This document shows positions 34,538 through 44,008 of a stretch of 64,000 nt of DNA, one piece after another (position 1 is the first letter of the stretch; each line of letters starts with the position of its first letter). The DNA lies in the NCBI RefSeq assembly GCF_033446605.1, contig NZ_JAWQUO010000006.1, positions 62,001 to 126,000 on the forward strand, written 5' to 3'. The notes beneath the pieces are model-generated. The model had not been told where the DNA came from. It did not search any database and saw nothing but the letters and a program-made list of their open reading frames with translations. A program made the translations under genes and the position numbers. Source of the stretch: Iodobacter sp025352645. GTDB taxonomy: Bacteria > Pseudomonadota > Gammaproteobacteria > Burkholderiales > Chitinibacteraceae.

Positions 34538-35863
34538 ATGCCACGTATTATTCAAGATTTTGTGAAAAGAATCAGCAATCATTCTGTCAGTATTACGCCA
34601 CAGTTTATTCATAGAAGCTGGCTTATCATCTTAATCCCTTCTTGTATTACGCTTACTGCCTATGGCGTTGCCGAGTTTGGCCCTAAAGAAAAGATCGCTA
34701 TCAGTACCCGTACCGAAGCGATTGCCACCCCCATTTTACCAAGCAGCATCACAGCTAGCCCCATCTGGCATGAGGATGTGATTCGTGCGGGGGATACTTT
34801 ATCGGCAGCACTTAACCGGCTAAACGTAGACGATGCTCAAGCCAGCCAATTCATTCGCAATGATCCGATTGCTAAGGCCTTATTTGAGCTACACCCCAGC
34901 CGTAGTTTACGGGCCAAGACAGATCGAGAAGGCAAGCTGCTAGAGCTATACTACTTAAATAATAAAAACCAAGAGCTAAGCATCAAACGTCAAGATACTG
35001 GGTTTATTGCCTCAATGAACGATGCAACAACCCAACTACACACCGTGGTTAAATCGGGCACTATTACCAGCTCGTTTTACGCCAGCACCGATCAACTGGA
35101 TATTCCCGACGATATTACCAAGCAATTGATTGAGATTTTTTCTGGCCAGATCGACTTTCACCGTGGCTTAAAAGTCGGGGACCGCTTTAGCCTAGTGTAC
35201 GAAAGCTTTACGCATGACGGCTTAGAAATCAAAACCGGCAAAATTCTTGCCGCAGAATTTAGCGACCAACACAAAACACTACAAGCCATGTGGTACACCC
35301 CACCAGGCAGTAAGGAAGGTGCTTATTACACGCCTGACGGCAAAAGCTTGAAGCAATCTTTCTTAAAAAACCCCGTAGAATTTTCAAGAATTAGCTCTGG
35401 CTTTCAGATGCGCTTTCATCCCGTGTTAAAATCATGGAAGCAGCATAAGGGTATCGACTTTGCCGCATCAACCGGCACCAAAATCATGTCAACGGCAGAT
35501 GGAGTGATTAGCAAAATAACCCAAGACAATAGTGGCTATGGTAAGCATATTGAAATTAATCACGCAGGCAAATACAGCACCCTCTACGCACATATGTCCG
35601 CCTTCAGTCCTGGCCTAAAAACCGGCTCTAAAGTCAAACAAGGCGAAGTGATCGGGCTAGTTGGCGCCACAGGCCGTGTCACCGGCCCCCATTTGCATTA
35701 CGAATTTAAAATTAATGGGCAGCAAGTGAATCCAGTTGCATTGCAGCTCCCCACCGCCCAGCCAATTGAAAGCCGCTACTTAGCGCACTTTCAACCAATC
35801 GCTGCGCAGACCAAAAACCAGTTAGCTTTCTTACAACGAATAGAACAGGCCCGCACTGAATGA
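34538..35863 (+). CDS. M23 family murein endopeptidase (MepM/OpgM type)
   Basis: A 441-residue envelope peptidase that cleaves peptidoglycan cross-links. One N-terminal membrane anchor (residues about 28-45), then a LysM/OapA-like domain (GDTLSAALNRLNVDDAQASQFI), then the zinc peptidase domain: HKGIDFAASTGTKI (HxxxD), YAHM and GPHLHYEF (HxH). All zinc ligands are present. It overlaps anmK by four bases (ATGA at 35860), linking peptidoglycan cleavage with recycling of its anhydro-sugar. Neisserial homologues occupy the same niche by family knowledge. Confidence 0.92.
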   Translation: MPRIIQDFVKRISNHSVSITPQFIHRSWLIILIPSCITLTAYGVAEFGPKEKIAISTRTEAIATPILPSSITASPIWHEDVIRAGDTLSAALNRLNVDDAQASQFIRNDPIAKALFELHPSRSLRAKTDREGKLLELYYLNNKNQELSIKRQDTGFIASMNDATTQLHTVVKSGTITSSFYASTDQLDIPDDITKQLIEIFSGQIDFHRGLKVGDRFSLVYESFTHDGLEIKTGKILAAEFSDQHKTLQAMWYTPPGSKEGAYYTPDGKSLKQSFLKNPVEFSRISSGFQMRFHPVLKSWKQHKGIDFAASTGTKIMSTADGVISKITQDNSGYGKHIEINHAGKYSTLYAHMSAFSPGLKTGSKVKQGEVIGLVGATGRVTGPHLHYEFKINGQQVNPVALQLPTAQPIESRYLAHFQPIAAQTKNQLAFLQRIEQARTE

Positions 35864-36948
35864 GCCGTTTGATTATTGGATTAATGACCGGTACCAGTTT
35901 AGATGGCATTGATGCCGCACTGGTTGATTTTGCCAGTACGCCCCCTCAGCTCATTGCCGCCAAAGGCACCGTGCTGAGTGAGCCATTGCGCGCGCAGCTA
36001 CTTGCGCTGCAATCCCCACAAGCCAATGAGCTGCACTTGGCCCAGCTTGCCGCCAATGCCCATGCCGATGCTTGCGCCAATGCGGTGCACAAGCTACTGG
36101 CCCAAACCGGCTATACGGCGGCAGATATCGAGGCGATTGGCAACCACGGGCAAACCATTCGGCATCGCCCCGAATGCAGCTACACCTTGCAAATCAGTAA
36201 TAACGCCCGCTTAGCCGAGCAAACCGGCATCAGCGTGGTGGGCGACTTTCGCTCCAGAGACGTAGCGGCAGGCGGCCAGGGTGCGCCGCTTGTGCCCGCC
36301 TTTCATCAAGCGCTGTTTAGCAACCCCATGCAAAAACGCGCCCTCGTTAATATTGGCGGCATTGCCAATTCATCGCTGCTGATCGCAGGCCAGCCCACCA
36401 CCGGCTTTGATACGGGCCCTGGCAATGTGCTAATGGATTTATGGATTGGCCAGCAGCAGGGCCAGCGCTACGATAAAGACGGCGCATGGGCGGCAACGGG
36501 GCAAATCTTGCCTGATTTATTAGCACAGTTTTTAAGCGATGCTTACTTTGCTTTGCCTGCCCCCAAAAGCACAGGCCGAGATTTATTCCACCAAGCTTGG
36601 TTAGACCATCATTTAGCACAACGTAGTGATGCCCCCGCCGATGTACAAGCCACGCTTTGTGCCTTAACGGCGCGCAGCATTGCCAATACGCTGCGGCAGC
36701 AAGCACTGGATGCGGTCTATATTTGCGGCGGTGGCGCGCACAATGTAACCCTGATGCAAATGTTAGCGCTAGAGCTGCCACAAACCCATGTGTGCAGCAG
36801 TGCCACGCTGGGGGTTGATCCAGATTGGATGGAAACCTATGCCTTTGCTTGGCTCGCAAAATGCTGCCTAGACCGAGTCCCCGCCAACCTACCACGGGTT
36901 ACCGGCGCGCAAGGGCCACGCATCCTGGGTGCCATTTGGCCAGCATAG
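35860..36948 (+). CDS. anmK: Anhydro-N-acetylmuramic acid kinase
   Basis: A 362-residue sugar kinase that converts anhydroMurNAc to MurNAc-6-phosphate in peptidoglycan recycling. Seen: LIIGLMTGTSLDGIDAAL at the N-terminus, GNHGQTIRH, VVGDFRSRDVAAGGQGAPLVPAFH, GFDTGPGNVLMD, and ICGGGAHN near the C-terminus. Full length and intact. Translationally coupled to the upstream endopeptidase gene. Confidence 0.96.
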   Translation: MSRLIIGLMTGTSLDGIDAALVDFASTPPQLIAAKGTVLSEPLRAQLLALQSPQANELHLAQLAANAHADACANAVHKLLAQTGYTAADIEAIGNHGQTIRHRPECSYTLQISNNARLAEQTGISVVGDFRSRDVAAGGQGAPLVPAFHQALFSNPMQKRALVNIGGIANSSLLIAGQPTTGFDTGPGNVLMDLWIGQQQGQRYDKDGAWAATGQILPDLLAQFLSDAYFALPAPKSTGRDLFHQAWLDHHLAQRSDAPADVQATLCALTARSIANTLRQQALDAVYICGGGAHNVTLMQMLALELPQTHVCSSATLGVDPDWMETYAFAWLAKCCLDRVPANLPRVTGAQGPRILGAIWPA

Positions 36949-37051
36949 CGAACTAGGCCATTAGCAATCTTATGCAATACACGCAAATAGCCGTTCTAAA
37001 TCAGCCGCTTCTCAGTTAGACTTGGCCCCGATTCCCTGCGGATAAGATTTT

Positions 37052-38932
37052 ATGCACCAGACAAACCAGTTCGATCTACTCAAGACTCGTCGCTTCTTAC
37101 CCTTATTTATTACGCAATCACTCGGGGCATTTAACGACAACCTATTTAAAAATGCCCTCTTGGTGATGATCACCTTTCACGGTCTATCTACCGCGGGGCT
37201 CAGTGCTGGCGCGCTGGTTAACGCTGCTGCAGGTATTTTTATCCTGCCGTTTTTCTTGTTTTCATCTTTTGCTGGGCAATTAGCTGAGAAATACGATAAA
37301 GCGCGCGTGGCTCAATGGGTAAAACTATTAGAAATTGCCATTATGCTAGCGGCAGGGATTGGCTTTTGGCAAAAAGACGCCGCCATTTTAATGAGCTGTC
37401 TCTTTATGATGGGCGTGCACTCTGCTTTATTTGGGCCATTAAAATACTCAATTTTACCGCAATACCTAAAAGATCAAGAATTACTTGGTGGCAATGGCCT
37501 AATTGAAATGGGCACTTTTGTCGCAATTTTATTAGGGCAAATTGCGGGCACAATGATTATTCAGCACCAGCCACATGGTGAGTCCCTGATTATTTGGGCC
37601 TGCTTGGGCGTTGCCATTTTGGGTTGGCTAAGCAGCCGTAGCATGCCAGCGGCCCCCGCCCCTGTTAAAGATTTAAAGATAAACTGGAATGTTTTTTCAG
37701 AGACATGGCACATTGTTAAGCATGTTAAACAAAACAAAACAGTATTTAATAGTTTATTGGGCATTTCATGGTTCTGGTTTTTTGGTGCGGTCTATTTAAC
37801 CCAGCTCCCTAGCCTAGCAAAAGATGTACTGGGCGGTGATGCCGCAGTCTACACACTACTGGTTGCATTGTTTTCTGTGGGGGTTGGCCTTGGCTCCGTA
37901 CTTTGTGAAAAACTATCCGGGCGGAAAATTGAATTAGGCCTCGTGCCATTTGGCTCTTTAGGTTTGTCGTTTTTTGGCATAGAGCTATTCTTTGCTATTG
38001 GCAATGCACCTAGCGGGCAATTTACACTTTCGCAATTCATTAGCGCAGCGCCACATTGGCGCATCATGGCCGACATTGGCTTGATGGGTGTATTTGGCGG
38101 TTTATTTATCGTTCCCCTCTATGCCTTAGTGCAAATGCGCACTGAAAAAGAATTCACCTCACGCGCCATTGCCGCAAATAACATTTTAAATTCGCTCTTT
38201 ATGGTAGTCGCAGCAGGGATGAGCATCGCCATACTCAGCGCGGGTATTCCTATTCGAGGCCTACTATTAATGGTGGCTTTAATGAATATTGGCGTATCAA
38301 TTTACATCTACACGCTTATTCCCGAATTTATGATGCGCTTTTTGGTGTGGATCATGACTCATACCCTCTACCGCGTAAACCATCAAGGTTTAGACAATAT
38401 CCCAGATAAAGGGCCGTGCGTTTTAGTTTGCAACCACGTTAGTTTTATGGATGCAATGATTATTGCTGGCGCAATACGCCGGCCGGTGCGCTTTGTCATG
38501 GATCATCGTATTTTTAAAATACCGGTGCTTAATTTCATCTTTCGCACCGCAGGCACGATCCCCATTGCCCCGATGCGTGAAGACCCAAATATGAAGGGCC
38601 AAGCTTTTGATAAAGTGGCTCAATACTTAGATGAAGGTGAAATTATCTGTATTTTCCCTGAGGGGAAAATCACCCACACTGGCGAAATCAACACCTTTAA
38701 ACCTGGCATTGATGAAATTATTAAACGCACCCCCGTACCAGTCATACCCATTGCGTTGCAAGGCCTATGGGGCAGCTTCTTTAGCCGCAAAGATGGCGCA
38801 GCAATGATGAAGATGCCGCGCAATATCTGGGCTAAAGTTGGCTTTATTGTAGGGGAGCCTGTTCCGGCAGCCCTTGCTACCCGCCAATACTTAGAGCAAC
38901 AAGTCAGGGTATTACGTGCTGATTGGAAATAA
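37052..38932 (+). CDS. MFS transporter-acyltransferase fusion (LplT-PlsC type)
   Basis: A 626-residue fusion. Residues 1-410 form a 12-helix MFS transporter of LplT type (LGAFNDNLFKNALLVMI). Residues 430-626 form a PlsC-like acyltransferase with NHVSFMD (HxxxxD), PVRFVMDHRIFKIP and FPEGKIT. The AMP-ligase domain found in E. coli Aas is absent. The likely role is uptake of lysophospholipids across the inner membrane and re-acylation. It stands alone, followed by the palindromic element that starts at its stop codon. Confidence 0.9.
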   Translation: MHQTNQFDLLKTRRFLPLFITQSLGAFNDNLFKNALLVMITFHGLSTAGLSAGALVNAAAGIFILPFFLFSSFAGQLAEKYDKARVAQWVKLLEIAIMLAAGIGFWQKDAAILMSCLFMMGVHSALFGPLKYSILPQYLKDQELLGGNGLIEMGTFVAILLGQIAGTMIIQHQPHGESLIIWACLGVAILGWLSSRSMPAAPAPVKDLKINWNVFSETWHIVKHVKQNKTVFNSLLGISWFWFFGAVYLTQLPSLAKDVLGGDAAVYTLLVALFSVGVGLGSVLCEKLSGRKIELGLVPFGSLGLSFFGIELFFAIGNAPSGQFTLSQFISAAPHWRIMADIGLMGVFGGLFIVPLYALVQMRTEKEFTSRAIAANNILNSLFMVVAAGMSIAILSAGIPIRGLLLMVALMNIGVSIYIYTLIPEFMMRFLVWIMTHTLYRVNHQGLDNIPDKGPCVLVCNHVSFMDAMIIAGAIRRPVRFVMDHRIFKIPVLNFIFRTAGTIPIAPMREDPNMKGQAFDKVAQYLDEGEIICIFPEGKITHTGEINTFKPGIDEIIKRTPVPVIPIALQGLWGSFFSRKDGAAMMKMPRNIWAKVGFIVGEPVPAALATRQYLEQQVRVLRADWK

Positions 38933-39165
38933 AAAAACCAGCCCATTTAAAGCAATTCCTGATTATGTCTCTTGCTCATTTTTTGTCGTTGGGCTGGAAT
39001 ATCAACGTGAATCGAGTTAACTCGTAGGGGCGCTGCTTGCTGCGCCCTCGCTGAACAGGGCGCAGCAAGCAGCGCCCCTACAGAATATTGGCCTACATGT
39101 CATATATGGCTTTTTTTGAGCAAGAGACATAATCAGGAAGCAATTTAAATGGGCTGGTTTTTTTA
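38930..39165. repeat. Nested-palindrome intergenic element, copy 1
   Basis: Outer arms of about 49 bases face each other: 38930-38978 and 39117-39165, sharing the ends CCAGCCCATTTAAA and the motif GATTATGTCTCTTGCTCA. Inside lies a perfect 25-base inverted repeat (39024-39048 and 39057-39081, loop 39049-39056) starting GTAGGGGCGCTGCTTGC, and next to it the palindrome CGAGTTAACTCG (39013-39024). The outer arms end in A- and T-runs and so also act as a bidirectional terminator between convergent genes. A related element occurs at 56845-57007. It looks like a MITE or BIME-type repeat; no transposase is present. Confidence 0.85.
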
Positions 39166-39174
39166 TTAGAATAT

Positions 39175-40881
39175 TTATTCTTGGCTTAATACAAATACCG
39201 TGACCCAAATCCAATCAATGCCTTTTTCAATCACGGATCCTAAGCGCACCATAAAAATCCGCTCGCGCGCTTGAACACGGTAAATTTTGTTACCACCATA
39301 ATCAGCCGAATGCAAAATAAGCGTATTTACATTTTTTGCATCTACTTGATGCGGTAAATACAAAGCCGTGCGCACATTTGGCAAATCAGACACACCAAAT
39401 GTACTTTCTTCGGCTAAGGAAATACGCTCTTTTCGCTCTTCTTTTTCCATATATAAATTAACGGCAACAGGAGCAACGGCCAGTGATTGAATCCCCACAT
39501 AGACTTCATCGTCTGCTAAACGATTAAGGCGGCGAATCACACCAAGCTGCCAGTTTTCATTACGACCCAAGCGATTAGCCAGCAATAAGCCAGGCCTCAC
39601 CCATTCATTTTCTGAAAACTGTACTACCGCACCATAACCACCCGCGCTTTCGTTTTCTATACTCCACACAAACCAATCATTCTGTTTATTTTCGATTTGC
39701 TTAGCTGGCGATACTTTTTCTTTAGTGCGAGTAGAAACAAAACCATATAAACGCATATCCATGATTTCATCATAATCAACATGGCCTCGTTCATCTGTGG
39801 CTGATTTACGCATAAACTTATCGTTATCTAAGCGTACATGGCCAACAATGCAATCTAGACCGCTAATGATATCGGCAATTTTAGCGACTTTTTTACGCTC
39901 ACTTCTTTGCACTACGCTATTTCTAATACTTAATGACCAAAACATATCTAAATGTTTGAGTAATTCTAAAGCCAATGGCGCAGGGCAATCTTTACCCATA
40001 CCAATATCTCGCGGCAAACTGCCCGTTTCTAAACGGCGTAATAAATCAGTGACTTCCTGCATTAAATCATGCAAGCCCCAGTATCTGAATGGCTCCCCTT
40101 CACAATCAGGCTGAATTTTTTGTGCCCCTTCTGGGGCCTGTAAATTCACGCAGAAATGATAGCGCCCTTCTTGAAATTTCCGTGATAGCTGAATAAGTTT
40201 TGACCACTGATTAAGCCATTGATCGACCCAATCAATTTGCCGCACAGAGAGGTTATTGCTAGACAAAGAGCCCAACATTAACATTTGGATATATTCATCC
40301 GCGCAAGAAGTCACCTCTTTACCGTGCAAGTTATAAAGAGGGAAGGGATTACTATCGCAGCCTTCTATTTCAGATAGACGATAAAGCTGATGGGATAAAA
40401 TCCATAATTTAGGCGGTACTTTTTCAAATTTAAAATAATGCCATTTGGCTTGAATTGATAAATAATGCAAGCTTCTAGCCAATACCTTTGGCATAAGCAG
40501 AGCAAGCTCTGCTTTTTTGCCACCATCAACTTCTGCTTGAACAAAGCACTGGTAAATAACCACCATATCCGCAGCAAATTGAGTAATTTGTTTCCAAAGT
40601 TTAATCTCAATATCTTTCGACATCCGTGGATTAGAAATGTATTGGTAACAAACGGCCTCATAAGACAGCTGAGCAGCATCATCAAGCAATAGTAAAACAT
40701 GTAAGCTTTCTAAGCTTGCCACTCTCTGCTCATTAATAAATGCGGCTACCGCCTGATGTATTTTAAGCTGCTGTGATTGTGTATCAATCTCTTGCAAACG
40801 TTTACACCACGACGTAGCCGCCTTTACGCTAGCAAATGGCGATTTATCTTTTGAAAAAATAGTCGTTAAAAAATTACGCAT
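39175..40881 (-). CDS. Conserved protein of unknown function, possible PilZ-like C-terminal part
   Basis: A 568-residue soluble protein with no signal peptide. The N-terminal 340 residues are helical. The C-terminal part has VWSIENESAGGYGAVV, then VRPGLLLANRLG..ENWQLGVIRRLNRLADDEVYVGIQSLA, a beta-rich stretch that reminds me of PilZ-type barrels in betaproteobacterial proteins (N-x-SxGG, then W-x-LGVIRRL). The RxxxR motif for cyclic di-GMP is not clearly seen. It lies 14 bases past a SpoIIAA-like gene and is probably co-transcribed with it. Function unknown; a nucleotide-signal role is a guess. Confidence 0.65.
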   Translation of the reverse strand: MRNFLTTIFSKDKSPFASVKAATSWCKRLQEIDTQSQQLKIHQAVAAFINEQRVASLESLHVLLLLDDAAQLSYEAVCYQYISNPRMSKDIEIKLWKQITQFAADMVVIYQCFVQAEVDGGKKAELALLMPKVLARSLHYLSIQAKWHYFKFEKVPPKLWILSHQLYRLSEIEGCDSNPFPLYNLHGKEVTSCADEYIQMLMLGSLSSNNLSVRQIDWVDQWLNQWSKLIQLSRKFQEGRYHFCVNLQAPEGAQKIQPDCEGEPFRYWGLHDLMQEVTDLLRRLETGSLPRDIGMGKDCPAPLALELLKHLDMFWSLSIRNSVVQRSERKKVAKIADIISGLDCIVGHVRLDNDKFMRKSATDERGHVDYDEIMDMRLYGFVSTRTKEKVSPAKQIENKQNDWFVWSIENESAGGYGAVVQFSENEWVRPGLLLANRLGRNENWQLGVIRRLNRLADDEVYVGIQSLAVAPVAVNLYMEKEERKERISLAEESTFGVSDLPNVRTALYLPHQVDAKNVNTLILHSADYGGNKIYRVQARERIFMVRLGSVIEKGIDWIWVTVFVLSQE

Positions 40882-40895
40882 AATTCGCCTATCAG

Positions 40896-41258
40896 TTAGG
40901 CATTGAGTTCAGAGGATTGAACAAGCCAAGCCTTAGCATCATCAGCATCATCGAATATACCAATTTCAGCATCAGTAAACATACGGCTTAACCAAGCAGA
41001 CCAAGTTACCCATTGATCCGAAGTAACCACAGCGATGCGATTAAATTCTTGCCCATGTTCACGAACAAATTTAAGTTCTTCTAAAGCCACATCAAGCGTA
41101 TAGCTTAGCATTCCATGCAAATCAAACAATAATGCAACTGGCCCATGAAACTTGGACTGATAAAGTACACTTTCTTCAAATTCACGATAGTCTTGCAAAG
41201 TAAATTCACCCAAAACGGTGGTCTGGATATAATCGCTTTCTTGTGAAATGCTAATCAT
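40896..41258 (-). CDS. SpoIIAA-like/STAS-type small protein
   Basis: A 120-residue protein. Start ATG 41258 (MISISQESDYIQTTVLGEF) has AGGAG at good spacing; the upstream ATG 41294 does not. The order of strands and helices (GEFTLQDYREFEES, VALLFDLHGMLSYT, NRIAVVTSDQWVTWSAWLSRMF, EIGIFDDADDAKAWL) fits the SpoIIAA-like family of STAS-fold proteins, which often bind membranes or nucleotides. It precedes the unknown 568-residue protein in one transcript. Precise role unknown. Confidence 0.75.
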   Translation of the reverse strand: MISISQESDYIQTTVLGEFTLQDYREFEESVLYQSKFHGPVALLFDLHGMLSYTLDVALEELKFVREHGQEFNRIAVVTSDQWVTWSAWLSRMFTDAEIGIFDDADDAKAWLVQSSELNA

Positions 41259-41620
41259 CGCGGACTCCTGCCCAAGAAAAAAACTAAAATACAATGTCTA
41301 CTAGCTAGTTTACTTAGCTTTCCCCTGCCTCGACAAGGATTACATTTTTTTAATTATTTATAGCAATTTAAAATTAATGCGTCCGCTTTTGTTTTACCGC
41401 AAGGTTTTGTTAACTCTGCATAAAAGAGAGTGTTTTAAAACAAACCACAATTAAATACGATACGATTTAAGTATTTGCTAATTCAGAGAAATGACCAAAT
41501 TGAATGATCACCCCAGATAAACGCGGATTATGGCCGCATAATGGATCAATCAATTCTAGACCCTATTCTGACATTCTTCACCCCTGCCCTGCAGGCAAGC
41601 GATGATAAATACTTTGCCAA
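41259..41620. other. Intergenic region between recO end and the SpoIIAA-like gene
   Basis: About 360 AT-rich bases. On the minus strand a TTGTCG (41336-41331) and TAAACT (41312-41307) pair with an 18-base spacer could drive the SpoIIAA-like gene. No ORF with a ribosome binding site was found, and no clear terminator for the recO operon. Confidence 0.4.
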
Positions 41621-42340
41621 TTAAAGCTTTTGCAAATCAATTAAAAGCTGGCGGGTATGTAAAGGCGCATCGCCCAAAATAGCCGCGAATGCCTGTCTCA
41701 TTAATAACTTACCCTGAGTTGCCACGCTGGCATAATCACCGGTGGCAAAGGCGAGCAAAGCCTGCCCCTGATACTGAGGCAAATGACTTTGCGCTGGAAT
41801 AATACCAAGTGTTGGATCAAAGCCATATGTGCGCCCAGCCAGCACCGGCTGGCCCTCACACTGCCCCCAATCAACGCCATAACCCATCGCATCGAGCAAA
41901 ACACGCTCAAACTCACGCAAAACCGGCTCTACCCCTAAGCCATCACTCGGTAAGATAGACAGGGCTCGAATCGCCTCAAAATAGCTGGCAAATAATAAAG
42001 CATGGGGTTCATCGCGAGGCAGAAGACGTAGCAGCAGCTCATTCAAATAAAAGCCGCACAGCAGCGGCAAGCCGCGTAACTGGGGAATGCCCCCCTGCCA
42101 ATCTGCAGAGTGTAGGGTTTTAAGCTCCCCCACACCAAACCAAGACAGCAGCACAGGCTGAAAGCCTAATAAAATACTACGCAGCTGCGAACCGGGGCGT
42201 TGGGCTCCCCGAGCCACCATCATGACACGGCCATGATCGCGGCTAAATACATCGAGCAGGCGGCTGGTTTCTTTGTATGGGTACTGATGCAGTACAAAGG
42301 CCGCCTGCGTATCAATGCGCTGCTTTAGAGGTCTTGCCAC
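41621..42340 (-). CDS. recO: DNA repair protein RecO
   Basis: A 239-residue RecF-pathway protein that helps load RecA on SSB-covered DNA. The N-terminal OB fold reads QAAFVLHQYPYKETSRLLDVFSRDHGRVMMVARGAQRPGSQLR; the helical C-terminal domain follows (LPLLCGFYLNELLLRLLPRDEPHALLFASY). No zinc cysteines are seen, as in many proteobacterial RecO. GTG start at 42340. It follows era by five bases and is the last gene of lepA-lepB-DUF4845-rnc-era-recO. Confidence 0.95.
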   Translation of the reverse strand: MARPLKQRIDTQAAFVLHQYPYKETSRLLDVFSRDHGRVMMVARGAQRPGSQLRSILLGFQPVLLSWFGVGELKTLHSADWQGGIPQLRGLPLLCGFYLNELLLRLLPRDEPHALLFASYFEAIRALSILPSDGLGVEPVLREFERVLLDAMGYGVDWGQCEGQPVLAGRTYGFDPTLGIIPAQSHLPQYQGQALLAFATGDYASVATQGKLLMRQAFAAILGDAPLHTRQLLIDLQKL

Positions 42341-42345
42341 GGGCT

Positions 42346-43272
42346 TTATTCGTAACCGTACTGACGAACCAAGCGCGTATCATCTGCCCAGCCGTTTTTC
42401 ACTTTGACCCACACTTCCAAGAACACTTTAGCGTCAAAGAGTTTTTCCATATCTTGCCGTGCTTCAGTGGCGATGCGTTTTAGCTTTTCACCATTTTGGC
42501 CGATCAGCATGGCTTTTTGCCCATCCCTATCTACCAAGACGGCGGCATGGATACGGCGTAGCTCACGGCCATCACGCATTTCATCGTCTTCAAATTTTTC
42601 GATTTCTACCGTCATGGAATAAGGCAGCTCCTCTCCCATTAAGCGGAAAATCTTTTCCCGAATGATTTCTGACGCCAAAAAGCGCTCATTGCGATCGGTT
42701 ACTTGATCTATATCGTATAGAGGCACGGACTTAGGCAGTAGTGGCTCCACCACTTTAAGCAAGACATCCACGCTTAGATTCTTTTGTGCGGAAATAGGCA
42801 CAATGGCATGAAAATCAAAACGTGCATTCATCGCTTCAATAAACGGGAACATTTCGTTTTTATCTTTCAGCTCATCAATTTTATTCAGCACCAATAACAC
42901 CGGGCGATTAGTCGGCAATAGCTTCAGCACTTCTTCATCAGCGGGGCTAAAGTAACCCGCTTCAATCACATACATAATCACATCAACATCAGCCAAAGTG
43001 CTGGTTACGCTGCGATTCATGGCTTGATTTAAAGCGTTTTGGTATTTGGTTTGAAAGCCAGGCGTGTCTACAAATACAAACTGAGCAGTTTCTGAGCTAT
43101 GCACACCGGTAATACGGTGACGCGTTGTTTGTGCTTTACGTGATGTAATGCTGATCTTCTGGCCAATCAATTGATTAAGTAGCGTTGATTTACCTACATT
43201 TGGGCGGCCTACAATGGCCACGAAGCCACAACGAAAATCGTTTACTTCGTTTTGAATATCTATCTCGCTCAT
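42346..43272 (-). CDS. era: GTPase Era
   Basis: A 308-residue ribosome-assembly GTPase that binds 16S rRNA. G1 GRPNVGKSTLLN, G3 DTPGF, and G4 NKID are intact, and the C-terminal KH domain has RRIHAAVLVDRDGQKAMLIGQNGEKLKRIATEARQDMEKLF. It overlaps rnc by four bases, the common rnc-era coupling. Confidence 0.97.
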   Translation of the reverse strand: MSEIDIQNEVNDFRCGFVAIVGRPNVGKSTLLNQLIGQKISITSRKAQTTRHRITGVHSSETAQFVFVDTPGFQTKYQNALNQAMNRSVTSTLADVDVIMYVIEAGYFSPADEEVLKLLPTNRPVLLVLNKIDELKDKNEMFPFIEAMNARFDFHAIVPISAQKNLSVDVLLKVVEPLLPKSVPLYDIDQVTDRNERFLASEIIREKIFRLMGEELPYSMTVEIEKFEDDEMRDGRELRRIHAAVLVDRDGQKAMLIGQNGEKLKRIATEARQDMEKLFDAKVFLEVWVKVKNGWADDTRLVRQYGYE

Positions 43273-44006
43273 GCGCTTTTACCTTTGGCTAGCTTGCTAG
43301 CTGCGTGCTTACTTTTTAGCGGGAACTTATCCTGCAAAATGGTGAGAGCTGATTCGGCGGCAAGCTGCTCAGCGGCGCGGCGACTTGTGCCAACGCCTTT
43401 GGTTAGCAACTTCACTTCAGCGATACAACAGCTCACTTCAAAAATCTGATCGGGCGATTCGCCATCCTGCCGAAGAATAGTGTACGCCGGCAGCGTATAA
43501 CGGCGAGCTTGCAGCCACTCTTGCAAGCTGGTCTTGGCGTCTTTTGCACCAAGCAGCGGATCAATGGCAGCAATTCTGGATGCAAATAGCGCTTGCACCA
43601 CAGCTGAAACCGCATCGAAGCCACCATCTAACCAAATCGAGCCTAAAATTGCCTCTAAGGCATCCGCTAAAATGGATGGACGCCGATGGCCGCCACTTTT
43701 TAGCTCGCCCTCGCCCAGCCAAATAAAATCACCGAGATTAAGCTCGGTGGCAATACTGGCTAAGGCTTCTTGGCGTACCAAACTTGCCCGTAAGCGGGAT
43801 AAATCCCCTTCAGGCAGCTTAGGAAACGTCTGATATAAAGCCAATGCAATCAAGGAATTTAGAACACCATCGCCAATAAACTCTAAGCGCTCATTATGCG
43901 TAGAAGAAAAACTACGATGCGTTAAAGCTTGTTTAAATAGCTTTGGTTCTTTAAAAGAATAAGAGAGCACCCTTAATAGGCGCTCTGGGGGAAGAACAAC
44001 ACTCAC
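43269..44006 (-). CDS. rnc: Ribonuclease III
   Basis: A 245-residue double-strand RNA endonuclease. Catalytic signature ERLEFIGDGVLNSLIA is present, with a C-terminal dsRNA-binding domain (DAKTSLQEWLQARRYTLPAYTILRQDGESPDQIFEV). GTG start at 44006. Processes rRNA precursors. It sits between DUF4845 and era. Confidence 0.96.
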   Translation of the reverse strand: MSVVLPPERLLRVLSYSFKEPKLFKQALTHRSFSSTHNERLEFIGDGVLNSLIALALYQTFPKLPEGDLSRLRASLVRQEALASIATELNLGDFIWLGEGELKSGGHRRPSILADALEAILGSIWLDGGFDAVSAVVQALFASRIAAIDPLLGAKDAKTSLQEWLQARRYTLPAYTILRQDGESPDQIFEVSCCIAEVKLLTKGVGTSRRAAEQLAAESALTILQDKFPLKSKHAASKLAKGKSA

Positions 44007-44008
44007 GA

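Noticed and set aside
36347..36895. A 182-codon open frame on the minus strand within anmK
   Set aside because: Antisense to an intact, conserved anmK; rich in Trp, Cys and His as expected for a shadow frame.
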